From assembly GCA_025356475.1 (NCBI GenBank), contig JANXSX010000029.1, positions 1 through 34,331 on the forward strand: 34,331 bases of DNA, read 5' to 3'. The stretch is from Isosphaeraceae bacterium. GTDB lineage: Bacteria > Planctomycetota > Planctomycetia > Isosphaerales > Isosphaeraceae. A program made the position numbers and the translations under genes. The notes below the pieces were generated by a model. It had not been told where the DNA came from. It ran no database searches and worked only from the letters and a program-made list of their open reading frames with translations. Below are positions 22,296-30,207 of this stretch, in pieces (positions within the stretch are counted from its first letter, which is position 1; each line of letters begins with the position of its first letter).

Positions 22296-24437
22296 ATGAC
22301 CAGTGCCCGCATTACCTTGAAGGTCCAGGGGCTTGATTGCCCCGTCGAGGCCGCCGCACTCCGTAAGGCGCTCGAAGGGAAGCCGGGCATCGTGGGTGAC
22401 CTTGGTTTCGACCTTCCGGCCGGGACCATGACCGTCGCTCATGACCCCACGACCCTCAATGGCGATGGCCTTGTCGCCATGATTGCCATCAATTCCGGCA
22501 TGAAGGCTGAGTTGATCGTTGATGAGATCACAGCGCCAGGCCCAGACTCCTGGTGGGCTCGAAACGGTCGCTGGTTCACGACCATGGGCTCGGGCTTGAT
22601 GCTCTTGAGCGGGGTTCTGCTTGATCTGGGTCATTCCACGAACCTATCAATTCCATGTTATGCGATGGCGGTACTGATCGGTGGGATCGACCTGCTCCCT
22701 CGCAGTTTCCGTTCGCTCATGAGTGCGCGGCTTGACATCCATGTGTTGATGGGTCTGGCAATGGTGGGTGCCTGTGTCCTGGGTCAGTGGGACGAGGCGG
22801 CAACCCTTGCTTTCCTGTTCGGTCTCTCCGAATGGCTCGAAGCGCTCAGCCTCGCCAGGGCTCAGAATGCGGTGCGGACCTTGCTGGAGATCGCCCCCGA
22901 GACCGCCGAACGGATCAACAAAGATGGTTCTACCGAGCTGATCCCCGCAGGCGATCTCTTACCCGGCCACCAGGTGCGGGTCCGTCCCGGTGAGCGGGTA
23001 CCGGTCGATGGAGTGGTCGTTTCGGGCCGATCGACACTCGATCAAAAGGCGATTACCGGTGAGTCGACCCCTGTCTTGCGCGAGCCTGGCGACCTTGTTT
23101 ACGCCGGGACGGTGAACGGAGAGGGCGCAATCGACGTAAGGGCCTCGGTCGCTGCCAGGGACACGGTGGCTTCGCGGATCGCTCGCGATGTCCGACTGGC
23201 CCAGGCGAGCCGGGCTCCCGTGGAACGGTCGATCGAACGCTTCGCAGCCTGGTACACCCCTGGAGTCCTGATCGTGGCAGTTGCCATGATGCTCATTCCT
23301 GTGCTAATGGATGCGTGGCTTGGTCGCCCGTTGGCCTGGCAAGGGCCGTTTCGGAATGGCCTGGTGGCGCTGGTGATCGCATGTCCTTGCGCTTTGGTGA
23401 TTGCAACACCCGTCGCTGTTGTCAGTGCAATGACCTCCGCCGCCAGGCGGGGAATCTTGATCAAGGGGGGCCAATATCTCGAAGCGTTCGGACGCTTGAA
23501 AGTGCTAGCATTCGATAAAACCGGCACCCTGACCAAGGGGGAGCCGGACGTGGTCGAGGTTGTGGCGATGGACGGCCAAGGTGAGGATATGCTCAAGATT
23601 GCAGCGGCTATGGGCGATCGCGGCGGCCATGTCGTCGGTCGCGCGATCGCCAGGCATGCCCGTCGCCTTCAACTGGACGTCCCTGCCGCCGAAAGCTACG
23701 CAGCCGTCCCTGGGCTGGGGGCCTCGGCGATGGTCGAGTCGGTCCAGTATCATCTCGGCAATCACCGCTATATTGATGAGTCCCACCAGTGCCGGCCCGA
23801 CTTCCACGGCACCTTTGCCGACGCGGAAACGAAAGTCGGAACCGCCGTGGCCTTGACCTCTCCGAGTGGTCCCCTGGGCTACATCCGGCTCGCGGATCGA
23901 CCGAGGTCCGAGGCCGCTGAGGTGCTCCTCGAGTTACGCGAGCTTGGGATCGAAACCGCGATGTTGACCGGCGACAACAGCGCGACCGCGTCGGCAATCG
24001 CCTCTCAGCTAGGAATCCACACTCCTTTATCGGGCTTACTCCCGGGCGATAAAGCCGACGCGGTTCGCCGCTTACAATCGACCCGTGGGCTGACAGGTAT
24101 GGTGGGCGATGGCCTGAACGATGCCCCTGCCCTGGCCGCCGCCGGGGTCAGTGTCGCGATGGGGGGCATCGGCTCCGCAGCCGCGCTTGAGGTCGCCGAT
24201 ATCGTTCTCATGAGAGATGATCTGACGAGCCTCCCATGGCTGGTCCGCCATGCACGGCTTACCCTCTATCGCATCAAGCAAAACATCGTTCTTGCACTCA
24301 TAACCAAAGTGATTGTCTTGATATTAGCGATGTTTGGCATGGCGAATCTCTGGCTAGCCATCGCAGCCGACGTAGGGACGAGCTTGGTTGTGACGGCGAA
24401 TGCGCTGCGGTTGTTGCACCCAGCACCAGCTCGTTGA
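22296..24437 (+). CDS. P1B-type heavy-metal-exporting ATPase (Zn/Cd/Pb type, ZntA/CadA-like)
   Basis: A 713-residue inner-membrane P-type ATPase that exports divalent metal ions using ATP. An N-terminal HMA domain (residues 4-72) has LDCPVE in place of the usual CxxC, so it keeps one cysteine only. Then come about eight TM segments. The actuator loop has TGES, the metal-binding CPC lies in TM6 (CPCALVIATP, about 362), the phosphorylation site is DKTGTLTKGEP (about 406) and the hinge GDGLNDAPALA (about 604). In the last TM pair, ALITKVIVLIL and ADVGTSLVVTANALRLL carry the Lys and Asp typical of the Zn/Cd/Pb subgroup rather than copper ATPases. It has its own promoter; no metal regulator gene is adjacent. 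Confidence 0.95.
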   Translation: MTSARITLKVQGLDCPVEAAALRKALEGKPGIVGDLGFDLPAGTMTVAHDPTTLNGDGLVAMIAINSGMKAELIVDEITAPGPDSWWARNGRWFTTMGSGLMLLSGVLLDLGHSTNLSIPCYAMAVLIGGIDLLPRSFRSLMSARLDIHVLMGLAMVGACVLGQWDEAATLAFLFGLSEWLEALSLARAQNAVRTLLEIAPETAERINKDGSTELIPAGDLLPGHQVRVRPGERVPVDGVVVSGRSTLDQKAITGESTPVLREPGDLVYAGTVNGEGAIDVRASVAARDTVASRIARDVRLAQASRAPVERSIERFAAWYTPGVLIVAVAMMLIPVLMDAWLGRPLAWQGPFRNGLVALVIACPCALVIATPVAVVSAMTSAARRGILIKGGQYLEAFGRLKVLAFDKTGTLTKGEPDVVEVVAMDGQGEDMLKIAAAMGDRGGHVVGRAIARHARRLQLDVPAAESYAAVPGLGASAMVESVQYHLGNHRYIDESHQCRPDFHGTFADAETKVGTAVALTSPSGPLGYIRLADRPRSEAAEVLLELRELGIETAMLTGDNSATASAIASQLGIHTPLSGLLPGDKADAVRRLQSTRGLTGMVGDGLNDAPALAAAGVSVAMGGIGSAAALEVADIVLMRDDLTSLPWLVRHARLTLYRIKQNIVLALITKVIVLILAMFGMANLWLAIAADVGTSLVVTANALRLLHPAPAR

Positions 24438-24535
24438 GGGCATGCTCGGGGCGGATCTATCGCACAGCTTGCATAAAGGGGTGAGGTTAACTTTGTCATT
24501 ATCGCATCTACATATCCCGCATCATACGGACTCTC

Positions 24536-25645
24536 ATGGATCACGTATCACCTCTCATCGTCTACGTCACCAGCCACGGCTTCGGCCACTTGAACCGGAC
24601 GGTGGCGGTGCTCAATCAGGTTCCTCCACAGGTCCCGATCACGATTAAGTGTGATCCAAGTTTGTTTGATCATTGGGGTGAACGTCTCCATCGCCACGCG
24701 AGCTTCAAGGCCTACGTTTCGGACGCAGGTGCGTTGAACCCACCGGGTGATAGCTCAAAAACGGATGGGCCGGGCTCGATCGCTCGGGCGATGGCGATCC
24801 ATGAGGATGCGATGCTCTTGATCGATGAGGAAGTAGCGTTTCTCAAAGGGGCGGGTGCCGTTCTTGTTGACGCACCCCCTTTGCCGCTCCTGGCCGCGAA
24901 ACGCGCCGGGGTGCCGGGCTTCTTGCTGGGGAACTTCACCTGGGCCGAGATCTATGCGCCCCACGCCAAGAAACTCGGCGAGGACGAAATTGCGTTTGTT
25001 CATAGTTTGAATGATTGCTACAGCCAGGCCACTGCGGTCTTCCGGACTGAGCCTGCACTGGCGATGACGCATATCGGACCCATCGAGAATGTGGGGATGG
25101 TCGTCACCCCCGGTCGAGATCGCCGGGCCGAGCTTCGGGCATTGTTCCAGATCTCTAAGAATGATAAGATTGTTTATTTCTATATTGGCCGTTATGGTCA
25201 AGCGAACTTGCCTTGGAAGCGGCTTGGCAAGTTCGCGGGGGTCCACTTCGTCGGCTTCCACCCTCCAGCCGGAGGTCCTCTGGCCAACTTTCACGTCGTG
25301 CCCCCTCAGGAGTGGACGGGGGCCGACCTGGCAGCATCGGCAGACGTCATGGTCGCAAAAGCAGGGTACGGGACCGCATGCGAAGCCATGGTCTCGGGAA
25401 CCCCGTTCGTGTATCCTCCCCGGACCGGGTTCGCCGAGCATCGTGCCCTCGACCGAGCCCTCCGCGCCTGGGGAGGCGGTGTCCCCGCAACCGCTCGTGA
25501 GTTTGCCGAACTCCAGCTCGAAACACTCCTGGATCGTGCATTCCGACTCAAGCCAGGCCCGCCCCCGTTCGACTCCCACGGGGCAAAGATTGTCGCCGAA
25601 CGACTGACAGTGATCTGTAACAACAACTCATCTGTTCATAATTGA
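24536..25645 (+). CDS. MurG-like GT-B glycosyltransferase family protein
   Basis: A 369-residue cytosolic protein. The N-terminal VTSHGFGHLNRTVAVL is the loop seen in MurG/UDP-glycosyltransferase-like proteins and in the N-terminal part of L-arabinokinase-type proteins. The C-terminal half has VHFVGFHPPAG, then ADVMVAKAGYGTACEAMVSG, and PFVYPPRTGFAEHRAL, typical of the nucleotide-sugar-binding side of the GT-B fold. The ATG at 24536 is used. It abuts the next gene (stop TGA at 25643-25645, next ATG at 25651), suggesting one operon with the D-2-hydroxyacid dehydrogenase. Donor and acceptor are unknown. Confidence 0.8.
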   Translation: MDHVSPLIVYVTSHGFGHLNRTVAVLNQVPPQVPITIKCDPSLFDHWGERLHRHASFKAYVSDAGALNPPGDSSKTDGPGSIARAMAIHEDAMLLIDEEVAFLKGAGAVLVDAPPLPLLAAKRAGVPGFLLGNFTWAEIYAPHAKKLGEDEIAFVHSLNDCYSQATAVFRTEPALAMTHIGPIENVGMVVTPGRDRRAELRALFQISKNDKIVYFYIGRYGQANLPWKRLGKFAGVHFVGFHPPAGGPLANFHVVPPQEWTGADLAASADVMVAKAGYGTACEAMVSGTPFVYPPRTGFAEHRALDRALRAWGGGVPATAREFAELQLETLLDRAFRLKPGPPPFDSHGAKIVAERLTVICNNNSSVHN

Positions 25646-25650
25646 GTATA

Positions 25651-26661
25651 ATGATGAAAATTGTGATTCATCCTCCGGTGGAAGCCGTTCGGCTTCTTGC
25701 CTTCCAGGCGGCTGCGCCGGAAGTAACCTTCGTCAATGCGGCGACCGAGGCCGAAGTGATCGCCGCTCTGCCAGGGGCGGAGGCCTTTTTGGGCAAGATC
25801 AGCCCAACGATGCTGGCGACGGCTGACTCCCTGCGGTGGGTTCAAGCGTTCACTGTCAGCCTGGAGCATTATCTCTATCCGGCGTTGATAGAACACCCGT
25901 GTACACTGACCAATATGCGAGGCCTGTTTGGTGACGTGATCGCCGATCAGGTGATGGGGTACGTGATCTGCTTTGCGAGGAATCTGCATCACTACATTCG
26001 TCGCCAGGCCGAGCATCGCTACGAGCCGTTTGGCGGTGAGGCGGGGCGAGTCAGTCTTGCGGCCGGCCCAGGAACGGTCAACGCTATGGATAGGGCGAAC
26101 ATCTTCTTGCCAACCGCGACGATGGGGATCGTGGGGTTTGGAGCGATCGGTCGTGAGATTGCGCGCCGGGCACTTGCGTTCGGGATCTCGATTCGTGCGG
26201 TGGATCGCTTTCCTGATCGCGTTGAGCCGCTTGATGGGGTTGAGAAGGTCGATGGGCTCGATCGGTTGCCGAACTTGCTCGCGTGGAGCGACTTCCTGGT
26301 GATCGCCGCTCCGCACACTCCGGAAACCGAGCGGATGTTCAACGCGTCGACGATTGCACTGATGAAACCGAGCAGCTACCTGATCAATATTGGACGAGGA
26401 GCGATCGTTGTTCTAGAGGATCTGGTCGAAGCGCTCCGGGCGGGAACGATTGCGGGGGCCGCGCTCGATGTTTACGAAATTGAGCCTTTGCCTGCAGATC
26501 ATCCGCTCTGGGACTTCACCAACGTGATCCTCACTCCGCACACAGCGGGTTACTCGACCGCGATCGCCCAGAGGCATCTCTCAGCCCTGACCGAGAACCT
26601 CCGGAGATTTGTTGGTGAGGAACCGTTGCTCAACGTAGTAGACAAAGCACTCTGGTTCTGA
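25651..26661 (+). CDS. D-isomer-specific 2-hydroxyacid dehydrogenase (NAD-dependent)
   Basis: A 336-residue oxidoreductase. The Rossmann motif GIVGFGAIGREIARRA (near residue 158) binds the dinucleotide. The catalytic Arg is in INIGRGAIVV, the Glu in LDVYEIEPLP, and the His in LTPHTAGYS, the full R-E-H set of the family (phosphoglycerate, glycerate, lactate or formate dehydrogenase-like). ADHPLWDFTNVILTPH is very typical. The ATG at 25651 follows the glycosyltransferase stop by five nt; the upstream TTG at 25642 overlaps it. No good ribosome site is seen, so expression probably depends on coupling. The substrate cannot be deduced. Confidence 0.92.
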   Translation: MMKIVIHPPVEAVRLLAFQAAAPEVTFVNAATEAEVIAALPGAEAFLGKISPTMLATADSLRWVQAFTVSLEHYLYPALIEHPCTLTNMRGLFGDVIADQVMGYVICFARNLHHYIRRQAEHRYEPFGGEAGRVSLAAGPGTVNAMDRANIFLPTATMGIVGFGAIGREIARRALAFGISIRAVDRFPDRVEPLDGVEKVDGLDRLPNLLAWSDFLVIAAPHTPETERMFNASTIALMKPSSYLINIGRGAIVVLEDLVEALRAGTIAGAALDVYEIEPLPADHPLWDFTNVILTPHTAGYSTAIAQRHLSALTENLRRFVGEEPLLNVVDKALWF

Positions 26662-26734
26662 CCATCATGAATAGACCCTCACTGATTTGTTGTTCAGCGT
26701 CCCCGACCCCGGATCTTGCCGGAGGAGCGTTTGG

Positions 26735-27628
26735 ATGCGCCGACGTTCTGCGTTTACCCTGATTGAGCTACTGGTTGTCATCTCGATCATCGGTGTGTTG
26801 ATCGCGCTCTTACTGCCGGCGGTCCAAGCGGCCCGTGAGGCCGCTCGTCGAACCCAGTGCATTAATAACTTGAGGCAGCTCAGCATAGCGCTCCAGAACT
26901 ATCACTCCAGTTCGAACCTCTTCCCGATGAGTTCGGTGAACGGAAATGGGCACGGAAACGGGCAGACCTGCTTCACTTTGATCCTGCCCTTCCTCGAACA
27001 GAAGCCGCTCCACGCAGCCTATAACTTTCAGGTCGAGTTCTATACCACCGCGAACTCGACGGTCGTAAGCACCCAGCTCTCAGGGATGATCTGCCCGAGC
27101 AACCCACAGTTTGACCGCCGTCCGGCATCGGACCTCAAAAGCCTTTCGGGCGTCCCGCCGACGGTTCCAGGAACCTCAATATTCGCGCGGAACCACTATG
27201 CAGCGAACTGGGGAGGAGGTCGTGGTACCTGGGGGGCGGACTTCGTCCGGAATAAGCAGACCTCACGCGGGGTAATGATGACGATCGCCAGCCTGGACTC
27301 GACAGGCAAGCCAAATTCTTGCGTCCGGATCGAGCAGATCACCGACGGGAGCGCCATGACCGTTCTCCTGGGGGAGAAACGCGATGGCCAAGGTTGGGGG
27401 ATCGGCGGCTGGGCGGCCAGCGAGTTCGATGTCAACATTGGGCCAGAGCTTCAAGGTGATGATCCGCTCGCCCGCCAGGTCTATACGGGTTCACTCCATC
27501 CCGGCGGACCTGGATTCGCCATGTGCGACGGCTCCGTCAAGTCGTTCAAACCCACGATCGACAAAATGATCTGGTATGGGTTGATCACTCGTAATGGTCG
27601 TGAAGTGATCAGCGCTGATGCCTATTGA
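26735..27628 (+). CDS. DUF1559 (SBP_bac_10-type) pilin-like secreted protein
   Basis: A 297-residue protein with the type IV pilin-like N-terminus: RRSAFTLIELLVVISIIGVL, a prepilin peptidase/N-methylation site before the Phe and a hydrophobic helix. LLLPAVQAAREAARRTQCINN, the family-specific continuation, follows. The DUF1559 domain ends with the H-X9-DG motif (HPGGPGFAMCDGSV). These proteins form very large paralogous families in planctomycetes and are thought to be exported pseudopilins. The ATG at 26735 has GGAGGAG eight nt upstream; the open frame continues to 26687 but that start has no support. Confidence 0.95.
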   Translation: MRRRSAFTLIELLVVISIIGVLIALLLPAVQAAREAARRTQCINNLRQLSIALQNYHSSSNLFPMSSVNGNGHGNGQTCFTLILPFLEQKPLHAAYNFQVEFYTTANSTVVSTQLSGMICPSNPQFDRRPASDLKSLSGVPPTVPGTSIFARNHYAANWGGGRGTWGADFVRNKQTSRGVMMTIASLDSTGKPNSCVRIEQITDGSAMTVLLGEKRDGQGWGIGGWAASEFDVNIGPELQGDDPLARQVYTGSLHPGGPGFAMCDGSVKSFKPTIDKMIWYGLITRNGREVISADAY

Positions 27629-27797
27629 CGTGCGTCCCGAGTCGGATCGAACAAACCACCTACTTCTCGCTTTGAACTGAACGACTGGGACGGACTCGGG
27701 GCCGCGTATTTTGCCTATTTTCGCACTGAAATTGGGGACGACCTCCTCTCCGATGGGGAGAGGATCACATTGACCGACTCTGACTCCTTGAGGAAGC

Positions 27798-28679
27798 ATG
27801 ATGAGGCGATCCGCCGTTTTGATGAGTCTGGGAGCCTTGGCCGTGCTAACGACCTTGGTTCGAGCAGACAATCTCAAGATCGTGACTGAGAATGACGTCG
27901 TTTACACGAAGGTCGGCGACACTGAGCTGAAGCTGGATATCGCTCGACCTGCTGAGGGGGAAGGGCCGTACCCCGGTGTCCTCATCATTCATGGGGGAGG
28001 TTGGCGCGCCGGGAATAAGAGCGGCCATCGCGGCCTCTTGGCCGACTTCGCCAAGCGGGGCTATGTGGCCATTTCGCCCCAGTACCGGTTCTGCCCCCAG
28101 GACCTCTTCCCAGCGCAGGTCCACGACGTCAAAGCCTCAGTGCGCTGGATGCGAAGTCACGCCAAAGAGCTCAAGCTCGACTCCGACCATATTGGGGCGA
28201 CCGGTTTCTCAGCCGGTGGCCACCTCGCGCTGATGCTGGGCATGACCGGCCCGGAAGACAAGCTTGAAGGGGATGTCTCAGCCGATGCCCCAAGTTCACG
28301 AGTTCAAGCGGTCGTCAACTACTTCGGACCGACCGACATGAACGCGGAAGATATCCCCGAGGCCTCTCGACCACTCCTCAAGGACTTCCTGGGCAAGGCC
28401 CCCAAGGATGACCCCAAGCTCGCTGCGCAGGCGTCGCCGGTCACTTTCGTGACCAAAGATGACCCACCCACACTGACTTTCCAAGGGACCAAAGACCCCT
28501 TGGTTCCGCACACTCAAGCGTTCAAGCTGACCGATGCCCAGACCGCTGCGGGGGTTCCAGGACGAGTCGAACTCATCGTCGGCGGCGGCCACGGAAATTG
28601 GGGCGATGTCGAGATCAAGCGGACCATGGACGTAACGATGAATTTCTTCGATGACCACTTGAAGGTCAAAACGAAGTGA
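27798..28679 (+). CDS. Secreted alpha/beta hydrolase (BD-FAE / acetylesterase-like)
   Basis: A 293-residue protein with a signal peptide (residues 1-23, ending LVRA-D) and an alpha/beta-hydrolase domain. The oxyanion hole is in HGGGWRAGNKSG, the nucleophile Ser in GATGFSAGGHLA, the acid probably in FQGTKDPLVPH and the catalytic His in VGGGHGNWG. It resembles esterases of the BD-FAE / acetyl-xylan esterase group that planctomycetes use against polysaccharide side groups. ATG at 27798 with TGAGGAA upstream. The gene is followed by a terminator shared with the convergent gene. Substrate unknown. Confidence 0.92.
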   Translation: MMRRSAVLMSLGALAVLTTLVRADNLKIVTENDVVYTKVGDTELKLDIARPAEGEGPYPGVLIIHGGGWRAGNKSGHRGLLADFAKRGYVAISPQYRFCPQDLFPAQVHDVKASVRWMRSHAKELKLDSDHIGATGFSAGGHLALMLGMTGPEDKLEGDVSADAPSSRVQAVVNYFGPTDMNAEDIPEASRPLLKDFLGKAPKDDPKLAAQASPVTFVTKDDPPTLTFQGTKDPLVPHTQAFKLTDAQTAAGVPGRVELIVGGGHGNWGDVEIKRTMDVTMNFFDDHLKVKTK

Positions 28680-28740
28680 ACATCGCAGTCCGTCTCGACT
28701 TGATCTGAAGAAGCATCCGAATTGTCAAAGACCTTCCAAG

Positions 28741-28785
28741 GCGACCGCACTCATTCGAGAGGATGGGCGGTCGTCTTTGTCTTTG
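28741..28785 (+). terminator. Terminator after the alpha/beta hydrolase gene
   Basis: CGACCGC (28742-28748) pairs with GCGGTCG (28767-28773) and is followed by TCTTTGTCTTTG. It overlaps the 3' end of the convergent gene, whose stop is at 28751. Confidence 0.75.
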
Positions 28786-29641
28786 TCGAGAAAGAGTCGG
28801 TGGTTGGCTTTACTGAGGAGGACGTTTTGGTTCTGGTGGCGGCAGTCAAGTCGTTATCGTCGTCTTCAGTCGCACCCAAAATGGCGTCGTTGAGCTTGTG
28901 AATCATCCGCTCATCGCGGTTGCGCTGGCGTTCGAGCTTGTCCAATTGGCAATCTGGGACCAGGAAAATTCCTTTGAGTGCAAACTCTCGTTGCTCGCGG
29001 TCCTCTTCAACCAAGACCTCGATATACGCTTCGAGGCGCTTGGTCTGGGTTTCCACAAGGGCGAGAATCTTAGCGCGGGTCCGTTCGACGGCACCCGGAT
29101 TCGCCTTATCTCGATCGGTCGGGTCGGGGTCGATCGGATAATTGGGCAGGTGGCGCTGGAACTTGGGAATGCCCAATAAGGTGAGGGCGGCATTGCGATC
29201 AGCCGATGTGAGGGCCCCATCGAAATCCTCAGATTCGGCAGCCTCGCGAAGGTAATTCCACTGCGTGACTAGGTGCTGACATCCGTGATAGGTCTGTTTG
29301 AGCCGGCAGACGATCGAGTGCGGGTGGCCGTTGATTCGATCGGCGATCAGAGCGATCTCCGCCTGGCGATCGACAGCCCAGAGCCGGTCCGCGCGGCGAA
29401 TCAGTCGCACCTTGCGAGCATCGCGCTCAACGGTGAGGGCCGCATGGTGGGCGATCAAGGTCGCAACCTCGATCTTGGCTGCGGTGATCGCCTGTTGAGT
29501 AGTTCGACATGCGACTGGCGGCATGGCTCCCGCCAAGCTCGTCAGGGGTGACACACCCGGAGAGCGAGCTGAAGTGGCGACAGCGTCCGTCTGCGCCTCA
29601 ATGGGCAATTGCTGGAGGGGTAAGGACAAGTTCGCGTCCAT
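28751..29641 (-). CDS. Hypothetical protein, apparently of a planctomycete family
   Basis: A 296-residue protein without signal peptide or TM segment, mainly helical. A conserved-looking core (about 65-180) contains VATLIAHHAALTVERDARK, HSIVCRLKQTYHGCQHLVTQ, then WNYLREA and DRNAALTLLGIP. The C-terminal part (200-265) is helical and charged, and the tail is Ser/Thr/Lys-rich and probably disordered. I recall similar helical proteins with an 'RLKQT..GC..L...W' block in several planctomycete genomes, but I know no function. The ATG at 29641 has GGGAG eight nt upstream; the open frame extends to 29734 without support. Confidence 0.7.
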   Translation of the reverse strand: MDANLSLPLQQLPIEAQTDAVATSARSPGVSPLTSLAGAMPPVACRTTQQAITAAKIEVATLIAHHAALTVERDARKVRLIRRADRLWAVDRQAEIALIADRINGHPHSIVCRLKQTYHGCQHLVTQWNYLREAAESEDFDGALTSADRNAALTLLGIPKFQRHLPNYPIDPDPTDRDKANPGAVERTRAKILALVETQTKRLEAYIEVLVEEDREQREFALKGIFLVPDCQLDKLERQRNRDERMIHKLNDAILGATEDDDNDLTAATRTKTSSSVKPTTDSFSTKTKTTAHPLE

Positions 29642-29932
29642 GGCGATCTCCCGAGTTAGGGGGGGTCTGCTTGCACGTACAAGACCCTCATCGGATTCGG
29701 GATGGGCAACCTTGCGAAAATAGGAGGCTTTCACAAGGCTTTCCGAAGAACCGATTCGACTTTAGCGATTAGAAGGGTTGGCTGGCCCAAGAATGTGCAT
29801 GATCGCAATCACATCCAAAATAATTTCTGAGTTCACAAAACTTTTTGCATGATTGGGGCGATATATCCCGTGTACGAAATAATTATGTCTCGTACTGGCA
29901 ACCTGGGACCTTTGTCTCGTTAAGGAGAGATA

Positions 29933-30121
29933 ATGGCTCGACTTCGCAATCCGCGCTACGCCCCTGAGTTCCTGGAGCATCGTCTCAGCCCATCGGCCGG
30001 GATTTCCGCTGGGCTGGTGCCTATCGCGGTGGTTTCGACCTATGCAGGTGATCCACCCCCCCCACCCGCTGAGCCGGGTGTCCCCCCGCTTGATCCGCTG
30101 GACCCACCGATTGAGCCATGA
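29933..30121 (+). CDS. Small Pro-rich protein with planctomycete LExR-like N-terminus
   Basis: A 62-residue product. The ATG at 29933 follows a near-perfect ribosome site AAGGAGAGATA. Residues 10-21 (APEFLEHRLSPS) resemble the 'LE.R..PS' motif near the start of many planctomycete secreted proteins. A short hydrophobic stretch (22-38) follows, then a Pro/Asp tail (PPPPPAEPG, LDPLDPPIEP). The strong ribosome site and proline tail make a real gene likely. Function unknown. Confidence 0.65.
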   Translation: MARLRNPRYAPEFLEHRLSPSAGISAGLVPIAVVSTYAGDPPPPPAEPGVPPLDPLDPPIEP

Positions 30122-30158
30122 GAGGACGAGAGTTGCCCACGCGACGATGAGCGGAGCC

Positions 30159-30180
30159 GAGCGGACCTGGAGGTCCGCTC
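30159..30180. terminator. Hairpin between convergent genes
   Basis: GAGCGGACC (30159-30167) pairs with GGTCCGCTC (30172-30180) around a TGGA loop, between the small Pro-rich gene and the kinase stop. The T-richness is weak on both sides, but the place suits a bidirectional terminator. Confidence 0.6.
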
Positions 30181-30207
30181 TCGTCACCGGGATTTCTCTT
30201 CGTGAAT

